Shown: positions 51,901 through 62,678, numbered from the stretch's first letter. The stretch is 64,000 bases of DNA from Acanthaster planci (GCF_001949145.1 NW_019091455.1:733017-797016); one strand, 5' to 3'. Notes: generated by a model from the letters alone, not told the origin. Made by a program: numbers and translations.

Positions 51901-52467
51901 TTGGAGCCTCTTCGAAACTATAATAATGGGGCATGCTATGACTAAGACCCTCACCTATGTAATTAAACGTCACAATCAATGAGCCCTTAGTCCGCCAACT
52001 ATTTCAATCGTCAAATTAAAGTCCATTATGAGTGCGGTATGTACGAATTTATCGATCTACAGTCTACTTGCGCTTACCGTCGATGGCCGCAGTGGCTCAG
52101 GTAATAACGCTCACAGGGCGCCCTCACTTTTTGGAAATGGTGCTGACCTTATGGCTCTCCTTCCTCTCAGCTGATTTTTTTCCCTAGGTGCACGTTTGGT
52201 TCCAAGTTAAAGTTCCCAGCGAAATCAAATAGTCTGGGGCGGGGTTACATTCCAAGCAGGTTGATGCTACTGCATGGGAAACGGAGGGGATGGATGCGAT
52301 CAAAGCATCATAGGTCTGAAAGAATAATGGATCGTCGACAGAGACTGAACTTCCAAAATCCATCCCTCCTAAGGGATGTGCCCTGGTTTTTTTGTCTCAA
52401 CAGTTTCAAATGTCATAAAGATTTGACATTCCTCTATCCTACCAAGCATCGACGTCATTAACCAGTT

Positions 52468-52482
52468 CCCATTTCTAGTTTT
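52468..52482. repeat. SINE target-site duplication, left copy
   Basis: CCCATTTCTAGTTTT matches the right copy at 52779-52793 in 14 of 15 positions and directly abuts the SINE tail. Confidence 0.85.
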
Positions 52483-52778
52483 GTTGTTGTTGTTGTTTTG
52501 TTTTAATGGCGCTTTCAGCATCTCAGGCTATTTGCGCCAATAACTGTACGTTTATTCATACATTTTATTAATCAGCATCACATTACGGAGTTAGGAAGAA
52601 GGTTCAGTTTTAGAGGCAGGAGGAAACCAGAGTACCCGGAGAAAACCTGCGAGAGCGAGTATGGACTGGAAACCAAATGCACTTAAAGCCGGGGGCCAAG
52701 CCGGGACTCGAACCCGGGCCTCATTGTTGCAAAGCGAGGAAAGAGCCGCTCCGCTAACCCGCTAAAACCGCTCACCCT
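52483..52778 (-). mobile_element. Complete tRNA-derived SINE
   Basis: Read on the minus strand, the element begins with a tRNA-like head: GGTTAGCGGAGCGG in the A-box position and GGTTCGAGTCCCGG as an excellent B box (rc of about 52707-52720). A core follows with CTCGCAGGTTTTCTCCGGGT and TCTGGTTTCCTCC, a block shared with the copy at 15721-15966, and it ends in an AAAACAACAACAAC tail. It is flanked by a 15-bp target-site duplication, CCCATTTCTAGTTTT and CCCATTGCTAGTTTT, with one mismatch. The core recalls the conserved central block of widespread tRNA-SINE superfamilies of fishes and invertebrates (V-SINE or MetaSINE type); which one cannot be decided here. Confidence 0.9.
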
Positions 52779-52793
52779 CCCATTGCTAGTTTT
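52779..52793. repeat. SINE target-site duplication, right copy
   Basis: CCCATTGCTAGTTTT directly abuts the tRNA-like head of the SINE and pairs with 52468-52482. Confidence 0.85.
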
Positions 52794-55700
52794 TACCTTC
52801 TGCCTAAAGCTAAAGCACGCGTTCAGAGTACAGTAGGCCTACTTGTCCTCACAGTAAACAATTCCCTGCGTGCAAAACGCGGGGAAAATATCAATCGGTG
52901 AAAATGAAGCCATTTTGGGGTGCTACAAAAACAGTAGACGAGCCGACCAGACACGAGGGGCGTAGCCGACGGGGAGAAGAGTTCGATCTGACGGACACCC
53001 AACACCGACTGAAACGCGGTCCGTGTCGGACTTGACGTACCCATTCCGCGGGAGCATAGGGGAAACAAAGAACGCAAGCAGGATTCCGAGAAGCTGGCAA
53101 CCAATCAGCAAGAGGAAAAGATGGGGGAAGAAGGTCGGTCACCTTGGCAAAGGTGTATGGGACGGTTCACCCCGTAAATAGGACAAAGACGTAAAACGCC
53201 TAAAAATCTGGCATCTGGTGCAAAAGAGAAACAAGAAGAAATTTTAGGAGCTGATTTGGTCCTGAAGTTCGAAAACTTTTTAAATTAATAATTCGACATG
53301 CAGATCCCTCCTTTGTCCGTGGATACGACTTAGTGCCTCCATAGTTCACATGCCAACCCGTAATCATCATGATATGGCCTACAGTTGTTGGTTTTTTTCA
53401 TGTACTGTGGACATATTGGAATTGGCACGAACGGTTTAGTAATGCAGTCAATGTCAACGTGAATTCTCATGCATGGAGAATACCAAGTTCGCACAGTGCG
53501 TCTATACGATGTCAGTTCCCACTAAAGTCTGATTTTCGCAGGTCGATAAAGGAAAGCAAACAAACAAACAAACAAAAAATAAAAAAACTGCATGACATGT
53601 CATGCACCGGCTAAACTGAATTTTTGAACATCACTAGCAGTTATGAATTTGAGGCACATTTCTATTTTTTTTCTGAATTGCAACCAAGAGGTATGTTCCG
53701 AGTGTTTCGTTTTCAACGTGAATTCTGATTTATAGTTCCGGTTACTCTAGTGATGGAGCGCAATCAGGTTATGGTCAATTAAGATGTGGTGCAATTCCAC
53801 ATTCCCAGCTTCCTCGATATTACCCAATCTTGCAGGACAATTTATTCCTGCCGTCGAACACTGAACTCCACGATCGCATTTTGATATCGCATATGCGACC
53901 CTACCGAGGAATCTTTTTTTTTCTCCCAACTGTTTAACAGTTTAAGTTAATCAGAAGTACATGTACCGAACATTTTGGGTCATCCCTAACAAGGGATGAC
54001 AGATACAAAATGAGACAGGCCGGTGACTGTTTCATGATACGAAAAAAATAACAAAAAGCCAACTTTTGCCGACTTGTAAGTCGGGTTTGCGACAAACAGT
54101 GGGCTGGCCCGTTGCAGATCATTACCGAGTTCTAGTCATGGTCTATGAGCAACTTGGGGGGGGGCTGTTAAAGATCTGAATAATTATTTCAATCTGAAAA
54201 TGCGATGTACGCATGGGCGGATCCATGATTTTTTTTCTGGGGGATTTTGTTCGAACAGGGGGAGGGGGTACTCCATGCAGTGAGCGGGGGGGGGGTGACC
54301 CTACCCCACCTCCCTCTTTTTGAAAATGTAGCCTGGTGTCTTAAGTTGTTCCTTTACAGTTCTGAAACCGATTCAAAATCCTAACTGCTCTCCAGAAGGC
54401 CTGCATATGAATGAGAGAGAGAGATTCCTTCAGAGAACAGTCACTGATCGCAGCCTCTGAACAAAAAAAAAGTGCAGCAGACACGGCTGGACCACACAGC
54501 GAGCAGTAGTCGACCGATGACGGTCACGATATTGTACCTGCAGTAATCTTGACAAATGGAGGGACGGACCTCGTCTCACCCCTCGAGGCATCGCCGGCTG
54601 CACGCGGGCCAGCACCGAGGGGTGCACGCTGGAGGGGGGGGGCTCAGGCAGGTAGCAAGACACGGAAGTGGGGAATTTATGGGGCAAAGGGGCTGAATTT
54701 ATTGGCCGGTTGTTTGGAAGGGGGGGGGAGGAATGTCACACCTGACGTGATGACAGCCGTGGGGACCAAACAGTCTGTCCTAGGGCAGGTGCAAGTCAGG
54801 GAGAATGATTTTAAAGCGGCGCTCTGTGCTCCAGCAACATTCTCGAATTCCAGCTTCATTGCATTTCACAAAGTAAAAGAACACACGACGCCAGAATTCT
54901 AGAACAGAGAAACGAAAGGGTTGGGTAATCTCCAATTTTGTCAAATGAAAAAGGAAAAAAGGCATCCGTCAAAAGAGAAGTTAAAAGTGAGTTTGCGCAT
55001 GGCTTGAACTGTGTGAAAGGAACCACAGAGGGCGCAATTCAAGAATTTGGGCCAGGTCAGTACATATTGCTGTGCCTGTTACCCAAGTCCAAAAACACTA
55101 CATGGACAACGGGGCTCAGATGAAGAGACAAAGGAGCAGGCGCGCAGCTCGGGGGGGGGGGGGTTGTGGCACCTCGAAGAGCACTGTTTTCGTCCCCTTA
55201 CACCCATTTTCGAATTCACTCTTCCAATTTGGCTCTACCAGCGTCCCTATTTTGTTTGTAAAACCTCCATGCGCCCACCCACCCGGCTCCGCAGCCTCTG
55301 CTAGAAGCGACCGGGGGGAGCGACTGAAGGAAGAAAGGGTTGGAGAAATCCAGCTTCAGAATAAACTCGTAATGTTTGCGCTTAACCCAGTCCACGCTTT
55401 CACTCCAATTACAAGCAGTATGCAATATACACTATGCTTCAAACCATACTTTCCCCGTCCCCTCATATTTTTGTCACGTACTGTCATTTTCCCCATAAGC
55501 TCCTGTTTACGTGTGGTGTGGTCACTTGAACACGACAAAATAATGGAATTCAAAACCGCAGGACGAGACCTAAGCGACCTCTGTCTAAACAGAAAGTACG
55601 CAACAAAAGGGGGAACTCCCAAATTTATTAATTTAACCGTAGCAATTGCACTTCTACACCAACTATTAACGAATTGAAACTCCCTGATTTCTCTCCCAAA

Positions 55701-58458
55701 GGGAAAGCAAGTGTTGCTATAAAATACAAAGTATCTCAGAATTTACCAGGATCATCTCAAATTCGGAATGCATTTTCGTGTTCGTCAAGTTAAAAGAGTG
55801 ATATTTTTATCTTGAACAAAAAAAGTAATGCCTTACAACAAGCCTACAAGTCAAACGAAGCATGAACAGTTGAAATACTGTCTGTGGTGAAAGGAGAAAC
55901 ACGTATGAAACCATGAATCTAATGAAGTTAAGTCAAATACCAAAGATTTCGCAACTTCATATTAAACCTCCAGAGCAGAAAGATCCCGCCACACGAAGCA
56001 AAGTTTACACTCATTCCATTTTAACCCAATTCCACCAGTGGAATGTACTTTCAATCATTTTAACTGAATTACACGTCTATCACCCCAGACGACGCCCAGA
56101 TATACAAAACTTACTCTATCGAAAAATATACAGAAATCGGCAATACCATCTTCATGTGAATAAGAAAATAAAAGGTTTTAATTTCACTGAATAGAATCGA
56201 GTCCTTAAAATAGTTTGGGTCCTACATATCAAACAAAATACCAACTAGTTTAACTTAACTAGGGAGAAAAATGCAGAAAACAATTTTTCATAATACTAAA
56301 TTTATGATGCATATGAAAACTGACAAATAATTTAGAATAGGTGTGAAAAAATAGAGAAATTTCGAGTCACTTTGAATACCATGATCCAACAACACTGGTC
56401 ATCATAAATAAATCTACAATATACACCATATCGGGCAAAACTATCTTCAGGATCTCATAGTAATTTCTGAGTTGTGGCTCAAGAAGGGACAAGACACGTG
56501 AAGAAATGCTGAATGGAAGAAAACAACTTAACACCACCACAGTAAACACAAACAAAACCGCAAACCCCCAAATAAAACACTGCAGCCATCTGAACACAAT
56601 GTAGATCGGTTCCAGGTCCATGAATTCTCAAGAAAGGCCGTTTCTTGAGTCAGTGTAAGTACGGTAAATGATTTCAGTTCCACCAAAGAGGACGCGCACG
56701 TGCCTTTGCAGGGAGCCAACCACACCAACAGCCCGACCAAGTTATAGTCAAACCCATTATAAATACCTGGAACAACATGCCCGAGGAATTTGGTTCAGTC
56801 AAAAATGTGAGTATTACACATACCTCAGTGGTTCTGTGGGAAGGCAATTTAGTAAGGAACATCTTCATGATGTGCACCACAACTCTCATTTACTCCCTTT
56901 AATCGTAAATTATCTTCAATCAGGAAGAAATGAGGAGGAGTTCGTGTCTTACTCTCCGCGCTCTTTTTGTGCCATTCTCCACTTGTCTACGCATGATTGG
57001 TCCTGCTGCCGTGCCAACATTTGTCTATATATTTCAGCATATATGTGTCTTACTGCAGCTGAAGTAATGCTCGTGATGTTTGAATCTCATTTCTTCCTGT
57101 CAGAACATCTTCATGATGTGCACCACAACTCTCATTTCTTCCCTTCAATTGTGAATTCTCTTCAATCAGGAAGAAATGAGATTGAAACATCACAAGCATT
57201 ACTTCAGCTGCAATAAGCCGCATTTAACAATGCAACGTTTGGAGTATAAATACCCTCTTTCCAAACACAAACAAACAAAAAAAGGAAACGTACATGCCAA
57301 CAAACAAGCATACGCACGCAAATATACCGTGATCAATTTAACCAGCAAAGTAATTTCAAAAAGAACTGGTTTGGTTGACATCCATTATCAGCATGCAGAA
57401 GGTGGCTACACAGATGTGACAGGGTGGGATTCTGAGATTGAAATGGTGGTGTTAAAACACTTTAGCCAGGCACCTACCCCCGTTGCAACTTCCAAGAGAA
57501 AGGTATGCTTGCCCAAGTACGTACAATAAAAGACCAGTGAACGGACAGTTATGTTTTTCTGTTTAACACCTCACTTGCAAAATTGAAAAAAAACGAAACT
57601 GCTCCCTTCTCTCCACAAAGACGAAATCTGAATCAATCTCTGAAACATGACGCCAGTGTAAAATGGAAACAGGACTGAAGTAAACTTCAAGAACAAAAAA
57701 GATACCTCAGGGTAAACAACTGGCTGCCATACTGATGAAGTCACGCTTTGTTAACAATGTGTGCTTTCTTACAGGAGCCGGGAGGAGAGGGCTGATTTGA
57801 AGCTCTGTAGGAAAGAGTGACGTCATTAGTATTTGGGACTACTGCTTACAAATTTTCATTTAAATGTAATAAGTATTAAGTGCTGCAGTAGAATCAAAGA
57901 ATCAGAGTCAAGGACAAATCGACTGGGGTGGAGTTTCTGACGGGGCACCCACTGGCGCACCCATTATTTCAAGGAGGGCACAGGGAGCGACTGAACCAAA
58001 ACTTGTACATAGGTGGTCTACATGTCAAATTCAAACCTGTCCCCCCCCCCACACACACACAAGCAACCCTTCTTGAGTACACCAAATATTAAGAGCTCTT
58101 AACATGCAGGAAAATAAGCCATGTGACTGAAAGCCAGGTTTTTTTTGGGGGGGGGGATAATGCATTACAATTGCAAAGCACCATGCTGGATTCGTTTGAG
58201 ACTGTGTCCCATGATGTGTCCCATTTCTTAAATCTTAAATAACTTTGCACTACTTTTTTCCTTGTACTATAAATAATGAATAGGTCTTAATGGAGGGATC
58301 TCTGAGGTAACGATGCACAGTCTAGCAATCTAAACTTTGACTAATTCATGTTTTTTCCAAAACTGCAAAGGCACTTTCGGTTTGTTCTCCAAGCTTGTTG
58401 ACTCACAACAAATCTCATTTTCAATCTCTCTGGACAGCAGAAGAAAGTCATCAAGTGG
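52794..58458. other. Intergenic stretch between FoxL1-like and GMDS (right part)
   Basis: There is no supported gene. The 201-codon frame at 55072-55677 (+) runs through a 13-G tract and has no recognisable domain. Poly(G)/poly(C) runs lie at 54156, 54286, 54634, 54720, 55151 and 58041. The end nearest GMDS should include its 3' UTR on the minus strand, but no canonical AATAAA was found there. Confidence 0.5.
56857..57211. repeat. Composite direct and inverted repeat
   Basis: A 78-bp block beginning GAACATCTTCATGATGTGCA occurs at 56857-56934 and 57103-57180 (246-bp period). The second copy sits inside a 45-bp inverted repeat: 57055-57099 starts GCAGCTGAAGTAATGCTC, and 57167-57211 is its reverse complement with few differences. 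The structure suggests a foldback element plus a duplicated or second partial copy. The 182-codon frame that crosses it is a consequence of the repeat. Confidence 0.75.
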
Positions 58459-58521
58459 CTAGGCCATTGGGTTCTGCTTCATCAGGGCAATGTCGGCTGC
58501 CACCATCTCGGCCACGAGATC
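58459..58521 (-). CDS. GMDS: GDP-mannose 4,6-dehydratase, last coding exon
   Basis: This exon has 63 nt: 20 codons plus TAG. It encodes DLVAEMVAADIALMKQNPMA, which aligns end to end with the C-terminus of animal GDP-mannose 4,6-dehydratase (LV-EMV-AD--LM--NP-A). The acceptor is GTTGCAG immediately before GATCTC, and the exon starts in phase 0, matching the donor phase of the preceding exon. The enzyme is a cytosolic NADP-dependent short-chain dehydrogenase of the extended type. It converts GDP-mannose to GDP-4-keto-6-deoxymannose, the first step of de novo GDP-fucose synthesis. Only the C-terminal tail is in the window; the Rossmann domain and catalytic residues lie beyond the right edge. Its 3' end points toward the FoxL1-like gene. 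Confidence 0.9.
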   Translation of the reverse strand, partial: DLVAEMVAADIALMKQNPMA

Positions 58522-59098
58522 CTGCAACATTGAGCAAACGGTTGGATCGGGATGATATTTGAAGTACGTGCCAACAGGAAAATGAACACAACAGTTCAAA
58601 AGAGTCCTGATCGGGAACCATCCTTACAACAGTAAAGAGAATGCATTATTCCTCTAGCCTAGTGGAGGTCTCAGATATTTGGCTTTGTCACCATTTTTAT
58701 TTCAGAATTCAGTTTCATAAATTTTAACTAAATGCAGCTCTATGTTTAAGCTGCGGGCATTAACCCTAACACTCCTCAATCCTTCACCTGTTGGAGGACT
58801 GAGGAGTGTTAGGGTAAACGTTTTCTCATGAGGCCAGAGTTTCTACACGTTTTCATAAGATTCCAAAGGTAAGGTAAACAAGGTAAGACAAAGATTGAGA
58901 TAAAACCAAGATTTTACAAAAATAATGGCCCAAGTGTGAAGTCAGGCCTCTTATGGGTAGCCTTTCAAGCGCCATCAACAGTTCATGCGCAAAGCCAATG
59001 GAGAGCCTGCTAACACCAGGCTGCAGCTTCAAATGGGTGCATGCCTGTAACTAACTTCCACCCACTGCCGCTCCTTTCAGACATGGATCTGGTCTCAC
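58522..59098 (-). other. GMDS last intron
   Basis: The 577-bp intron starts GTGAGACC after the upstream exon (donor AAG|GTGAG) and ends TGTTGCAG. It contains the 56-bp hairpin at 58761-58816. Confidence 0.8.
58761..58816. repeat. Hairpin in GMDS intron
   Basis: TAACCCTAACACTCCTCAATCC and a downstream reverse complement (GGACTGAGGAGTGTTAGGGTA) form a stem of about 21 bp with a loop of roughly a dozen bases. Length and loop are borderline for a short pre-miRNA or mirtron-like hairpin, but it is not at an intron end. A miniature foldback is the simpler reading. Confidence 0.55.
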
Positions 59099-59167
59099 CT
59101 TGAAGAGGGTCTTGGGTTCCCATCCCATCAAGTGTTTGGCCTTGCTCGGATCCCCCTGCAGAAAATC
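59099..59167 (-). CDS. GMDS: GDP-mannose 4,6-dehydratase, penultimate coding exon
   Basis: This 69-nt exon has 23 codons in phase 0 at both ends. It starts DFLQGDPSKAKHLMGW and ends EPKTLFK. Human GMDS has DFLQGD, KAK, a tryptophan and a proline at the equivalent positions just before its C-terminal helix, so the order and spacing fit the family. The borders are canonical: acceptor TTTCCTTTGGTAG and donor AAG|GTGAGA. No preceding exon (the expected KYYRPTEV-type segment) is found between 59168 and the window end, so the next intron upstream exceeds 4.8 kb. Long GMDS introns are also typical of vertebrates. Confidence 0.9.
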
Positions 59168-60016
59168 CTACCAAAGGAAACGAAAGGAATGACAGTTCAC
59201 ACCCTATGAGCTGACATTCAATAACCATGACGTGCAACTGCAAATCAAATGAACCTATAAACAAAAGCAACGATAAAATACAGCCACATAATGTCCTCTC
59301 TAAAGTTTGGACCTGTTGCACTGCTCATTGTTGAAACCACAGAGAAGATTTGAATCCCCGATTTCCCAAGGCTTCTAATCTCCAAGTGAGAACTATTGCT
59401 GAATGAAGACAGTTCTCTGTGCAGAGTTAGATGAACACTGTCAAGGTATTTCCTCGTTGGAAATGAACCTCACTGTCATCATCTACTTTTGCAGTAGAGA
59501 AAAATGGGCTTTGATTTGTGAGAGCGGGGCTCGGGGAGCCAAGCTGCAATCAAACACAGAACTCGTTGTGCACTGTGCAGTCGCACACACGGAATAGTCA
59601 TCACAAAATCAATCTCCTCGACACAACACATTGTTAGAACCAACCACATCGGGCTGAAACTGTAAGGTCACATGATCTCCATTGATATACATGCACATAT
59701 ATATTTGTTACTGTGTTGCTACATCAGACTTCATATTATACAACAAAAAATGCTCCCTCAAATTTGCAGTATGTGTGTGTAATCACCAAGGGCCATGTAC
59801 ATGTATGTACATATACAGCTTTAACCTTCTACACAAGAAACTCCAAAAATTACACAAGGGAGTAAACAAGAAGGCAATTCCACCACTGCCACCAGGTAGA
59901 AGGGTTGTCATTTTTTTTCATAAGTCGCTGGCCAGCTGCAAGTTTTCAGTCTGTGCCCAGGGCCTTGTGCTCCCCCGATGTTCTACACTAATTTCAAGTG
60001 CGTCCCCGGCCTCGGG

Positions 60017-60262
60017 CTAAACAATACCTTCCTTTGCCAGTCCAAACTCCGGGGGCTTTGACCTCCGAAGAACGGAGGACCGGGACTGGTACCCCGCCAG
60101 GCAGAATACCAGCGCGTAGCCCGGGCCAGCGTCAGAGTCTCCCCGATTATCCGTCTCCAATTCCCCCCCCTGTCCCGCGAATATATCAATCTCGTTTAAG
60201 TTCCTGGGGTCAGTGACGCAGGCAAACAAGTGCTCCAATTCGTCTTTTTCGGCTCTTGTCAT
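60017..60262 (-). CDS. Unrecognised short GC-rich ORF
   Basis: An 81-codon frame starts in a good context (GAAAATGA) with MTRAEKDELEHLFACVTD and uses a mix of acidic and hydrophobic residues that looks more protein-like than other frames nearby. I do not recognise the family. A GT dinucleotide after CTGGCAAAGGAAG near the 3' end could serve as a weak donor, so it might be a first exon rather than a whole gene. It lies on the GMDS strand inside its presumed intron, so it could also be an alternative GMDS exon. Chance is quite possible. Confidence 0.25.
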   Translation of the reverse strand: MTRAEKDELEHLFACVTDPRNLNEIDIFAGQGGELETDNRGDSDAGPGYALVFCLAGYQSRSSVLRRSKPPEFGLAKEGIV

Positions 60263-62618
60263 TTTCTCCCTCCCTTTCCATTTAACTTTTTATCATTTGC
60301 CTTCTATTTTCTCTTTTTTTCTGCTACGTCTCAAATCGGTCTCTCACGGCAGGGTACCAAGACCAACCGTGAGTCCAACCCTGCCCTGGTTTTTTCTTTC
60401 CCCTGCTCTCGGAGGTAGTTTTGCTGTCTCTCGTCAAGAACTGCGAGACCAACCGAAGGATGGCAGGGGGGTTCGGAGTTTCGGTGACGGCAGTTCCAAG
60501 TGTATCAAGGAATTGAGGTAATTGGTGGCTTATATGACCAATCACTTAGGCAATTTGAAGGGAGTGGGCGCCCCGCAGCCAAGGGAGGAACTCCAGCCGT
60601 GAGGAGGGTTGCTGAGCTGGGGGTTATTACCAGGCGTGACATTATGCATTAACAGGGAAGAATTCCCACTTCGATCTGAGTGGACTGTGACATGCTGAGT
60701 ACCGAGCACGTCACACCATATCCTTTTTTCTTCTCACCAACTTTGAAGACAATTTACCAGTTAAACATCTTTGATCAGGCAAAATGGGCTTAACTGGGGT
60801 GTGTATAGCATTGCACTTGAAAAAGAGCATCACAACTTACCTACATCAAAGTTGAGCCAAACAATCCTCATTCATAAGTGGACAAAGGCGTCATGCACAA
60901 TGTGCATATTGGGCTACCAGTAGAAATGACAGAGGCTTACGTTTGGCGTCCAAAGAATATCACAATTGGAAGCCTTCCAAAAGGTGTCGGCAAAATCACA
61001 GTGTCACTTCAGAATCAAGCATGAGCCCTGTGAAATCGGTGAAACCACTGCAACCAATCAAAATGCAGCTTCCTCGTTTCGGAGACTGGACGGGCAAACA
61101 CATTTATGTCTTCACGTACATCATTGGCCATCAAACAGTTAGGCAAAATGTGCAAGAACAGGCGGCACAAATTGCTGGTACCGCACAACACAACTTAATT
61201 CATGCATAAGTGTATCCAACTGTTTGGCCAGATGCCGGTGACAAGAATGCGTAACTGTTCCAGAACTTTGAAATGTTCAGGCTGGTTAGAACCACTGTAC
61301 CCTTAAGTGTATCCCATTCATTTACCAATACTTTTTACTCGCCTGCCTTTAACCCTCTAAAGTCTTGTGAATTTGATCCTCAGACCTACAAACCAATTCC
61401 AAGAGGGGAAAAAAAGGAGTAGGCAGGCAAAAAAAAAAAAAAGAAAGAAGTAAAAGACCAAAAAGAAAAAAAACCTTGTGCGTTGTCAGCGGCAGCAGCA
61501 ACCGTAACAGATAAACCCAACATGACATGCGGAATCGTCTCCCATTAGTACGAAATGGCCAGGCCCAGCGTGGGGCAAATAGGCAGCATGGGTGCCCTCT
61601 GATTGGCTGTGACAATTCTTGATGGGTGGCCGTGGCATGTCCCGGGAATGGGCCCCCGCAACTCTCTGAGCTAGCGAGTCTGGCACCCCGCCACTTTGGG
61701 CCATATGGTCTAGGGGCGATCTTGGCAAAACGTGAGTAGCAACACAGGCCTTTTCTTCAAGTGCATACATGTAAATGTACTTTAAGGCATGATGTACATG
61801 TACCTGAGTACAACTTGGGATTGTTAATGTCAGAAGCATTTTATTTTGAGGTTAAATACATCTTTACTTTCAGGTGGAATGTGGTTGCACATGTCATTTG
61901 AATCAACAAAGACCCCTGTCAAGATGCAAACAAATTTAATATCATCTTTAACTTCCTTGTTTTCATCATTCTGAAATTTGTTGAAAACCACCAAAAATAC
62001 GCTCCTAAAACTCAGTAAAGATATTATTACCACCAGGCAACACAGAATCAAACACTTTCCCAGTGCTTTTAAAAGCATAGGCCTACACTTTGCCATGCCC
62101 TTTTTTTAAATTAAGAATTAAACAGAATTCATAACAAAACTAGATTATTGTGGTTTGAGTTAGTAGAGATTTTGGCTACTCAGATGACCTTTTAAGCCTA
62201 TCATGGTCAGAATAAACATGGCAAGACAGATTTAGCAACCACCGTGTACAAGACATTACAAAATCAATGCAAGAACACACCACTTGGTTAAACGACCTGG
62301 CCCTCTCAAATCCTGATACAAAAAATAAAGGCCACCCATGACCACATGAGGTCAATGCACTCTTGACCCTCAGGGGAAAGGTGGGGAAAAAAATTCCCCA
62401 CCAAAACGTGGTCCCTCCAAGCGATATTAGTCACCTTATGTCTCCCAGACACAAGAAGACTGACAAGTGCACAGGGCCATGTTTTACATGTGGAGGCTAC
62501 CTTAATTAGTCTCCGGCACGTTGGACAAAAACATAATGCATGTATGTCAAATAGCCACCTCCCTGGTACAGCTCAATATAACCTGACACTAATATAGAAA
62601 AGAAGGCGCTAACATGCA

Positions 62619-62678
62619 CCCCCCCCAAAAAAAAAAAGAGAGAGAGAGAGAAGAGAAGAAAAAGAAAGAAAGAAAGAA
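62619..62678 (+). repeat. C-run followed by polypurine tract
   Basis: Eight C bases are followed directly by 52 bases containing only A and G (A11, then GA and GAAA repeats). Such strand asymmetry can form triplex-type structure. It is a simple repeat with no implied coding role. Confidence 0.8.

Larger units (their letters stand above)
33543..52467. other. Intergenic stretch between FoxL1-like and GMDS (left part)
   Basis: No gene is recognised. Contents listed separately are a possible regulatory cluster at 37360-37560, a hairpin element at 40331-40592, a dispersed repeat at about 40850-40965, a GC-rich island at 43740-44560, a gap at 45226-45741 and a forkhead-core cluster at 48711-48906. 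The minus-strand frame at 36055-36606 (183 codons) has no recognisable domain and is AT-rich, so it is not called. A tRNA-like A-box at about 52086-52105 has no matching B-box. Confidence 0.55.

Noticed and set aside
52081-52125. tRNA-like A-box GTGGCTCAGG
   Set aside because: No convincing B box follows at the right distance and no cloverleaf can be drawn, so it is neither a tRNA gene nor a defined SINE.
55072-55677. 201-codon plus-strand open frame
   Set aside because: It runs through a 13-G homopolymer (glycine run) and has no family resemblance, so it is likely a chance frame.
56668-57216. 182-codon frame with an internally repeated peptide
   Set aside because: The repeated peptide is a direct reading of the 78-bp DNA repeat; the inverted repeat and lack of any domain point to non-coding repeat DNA.
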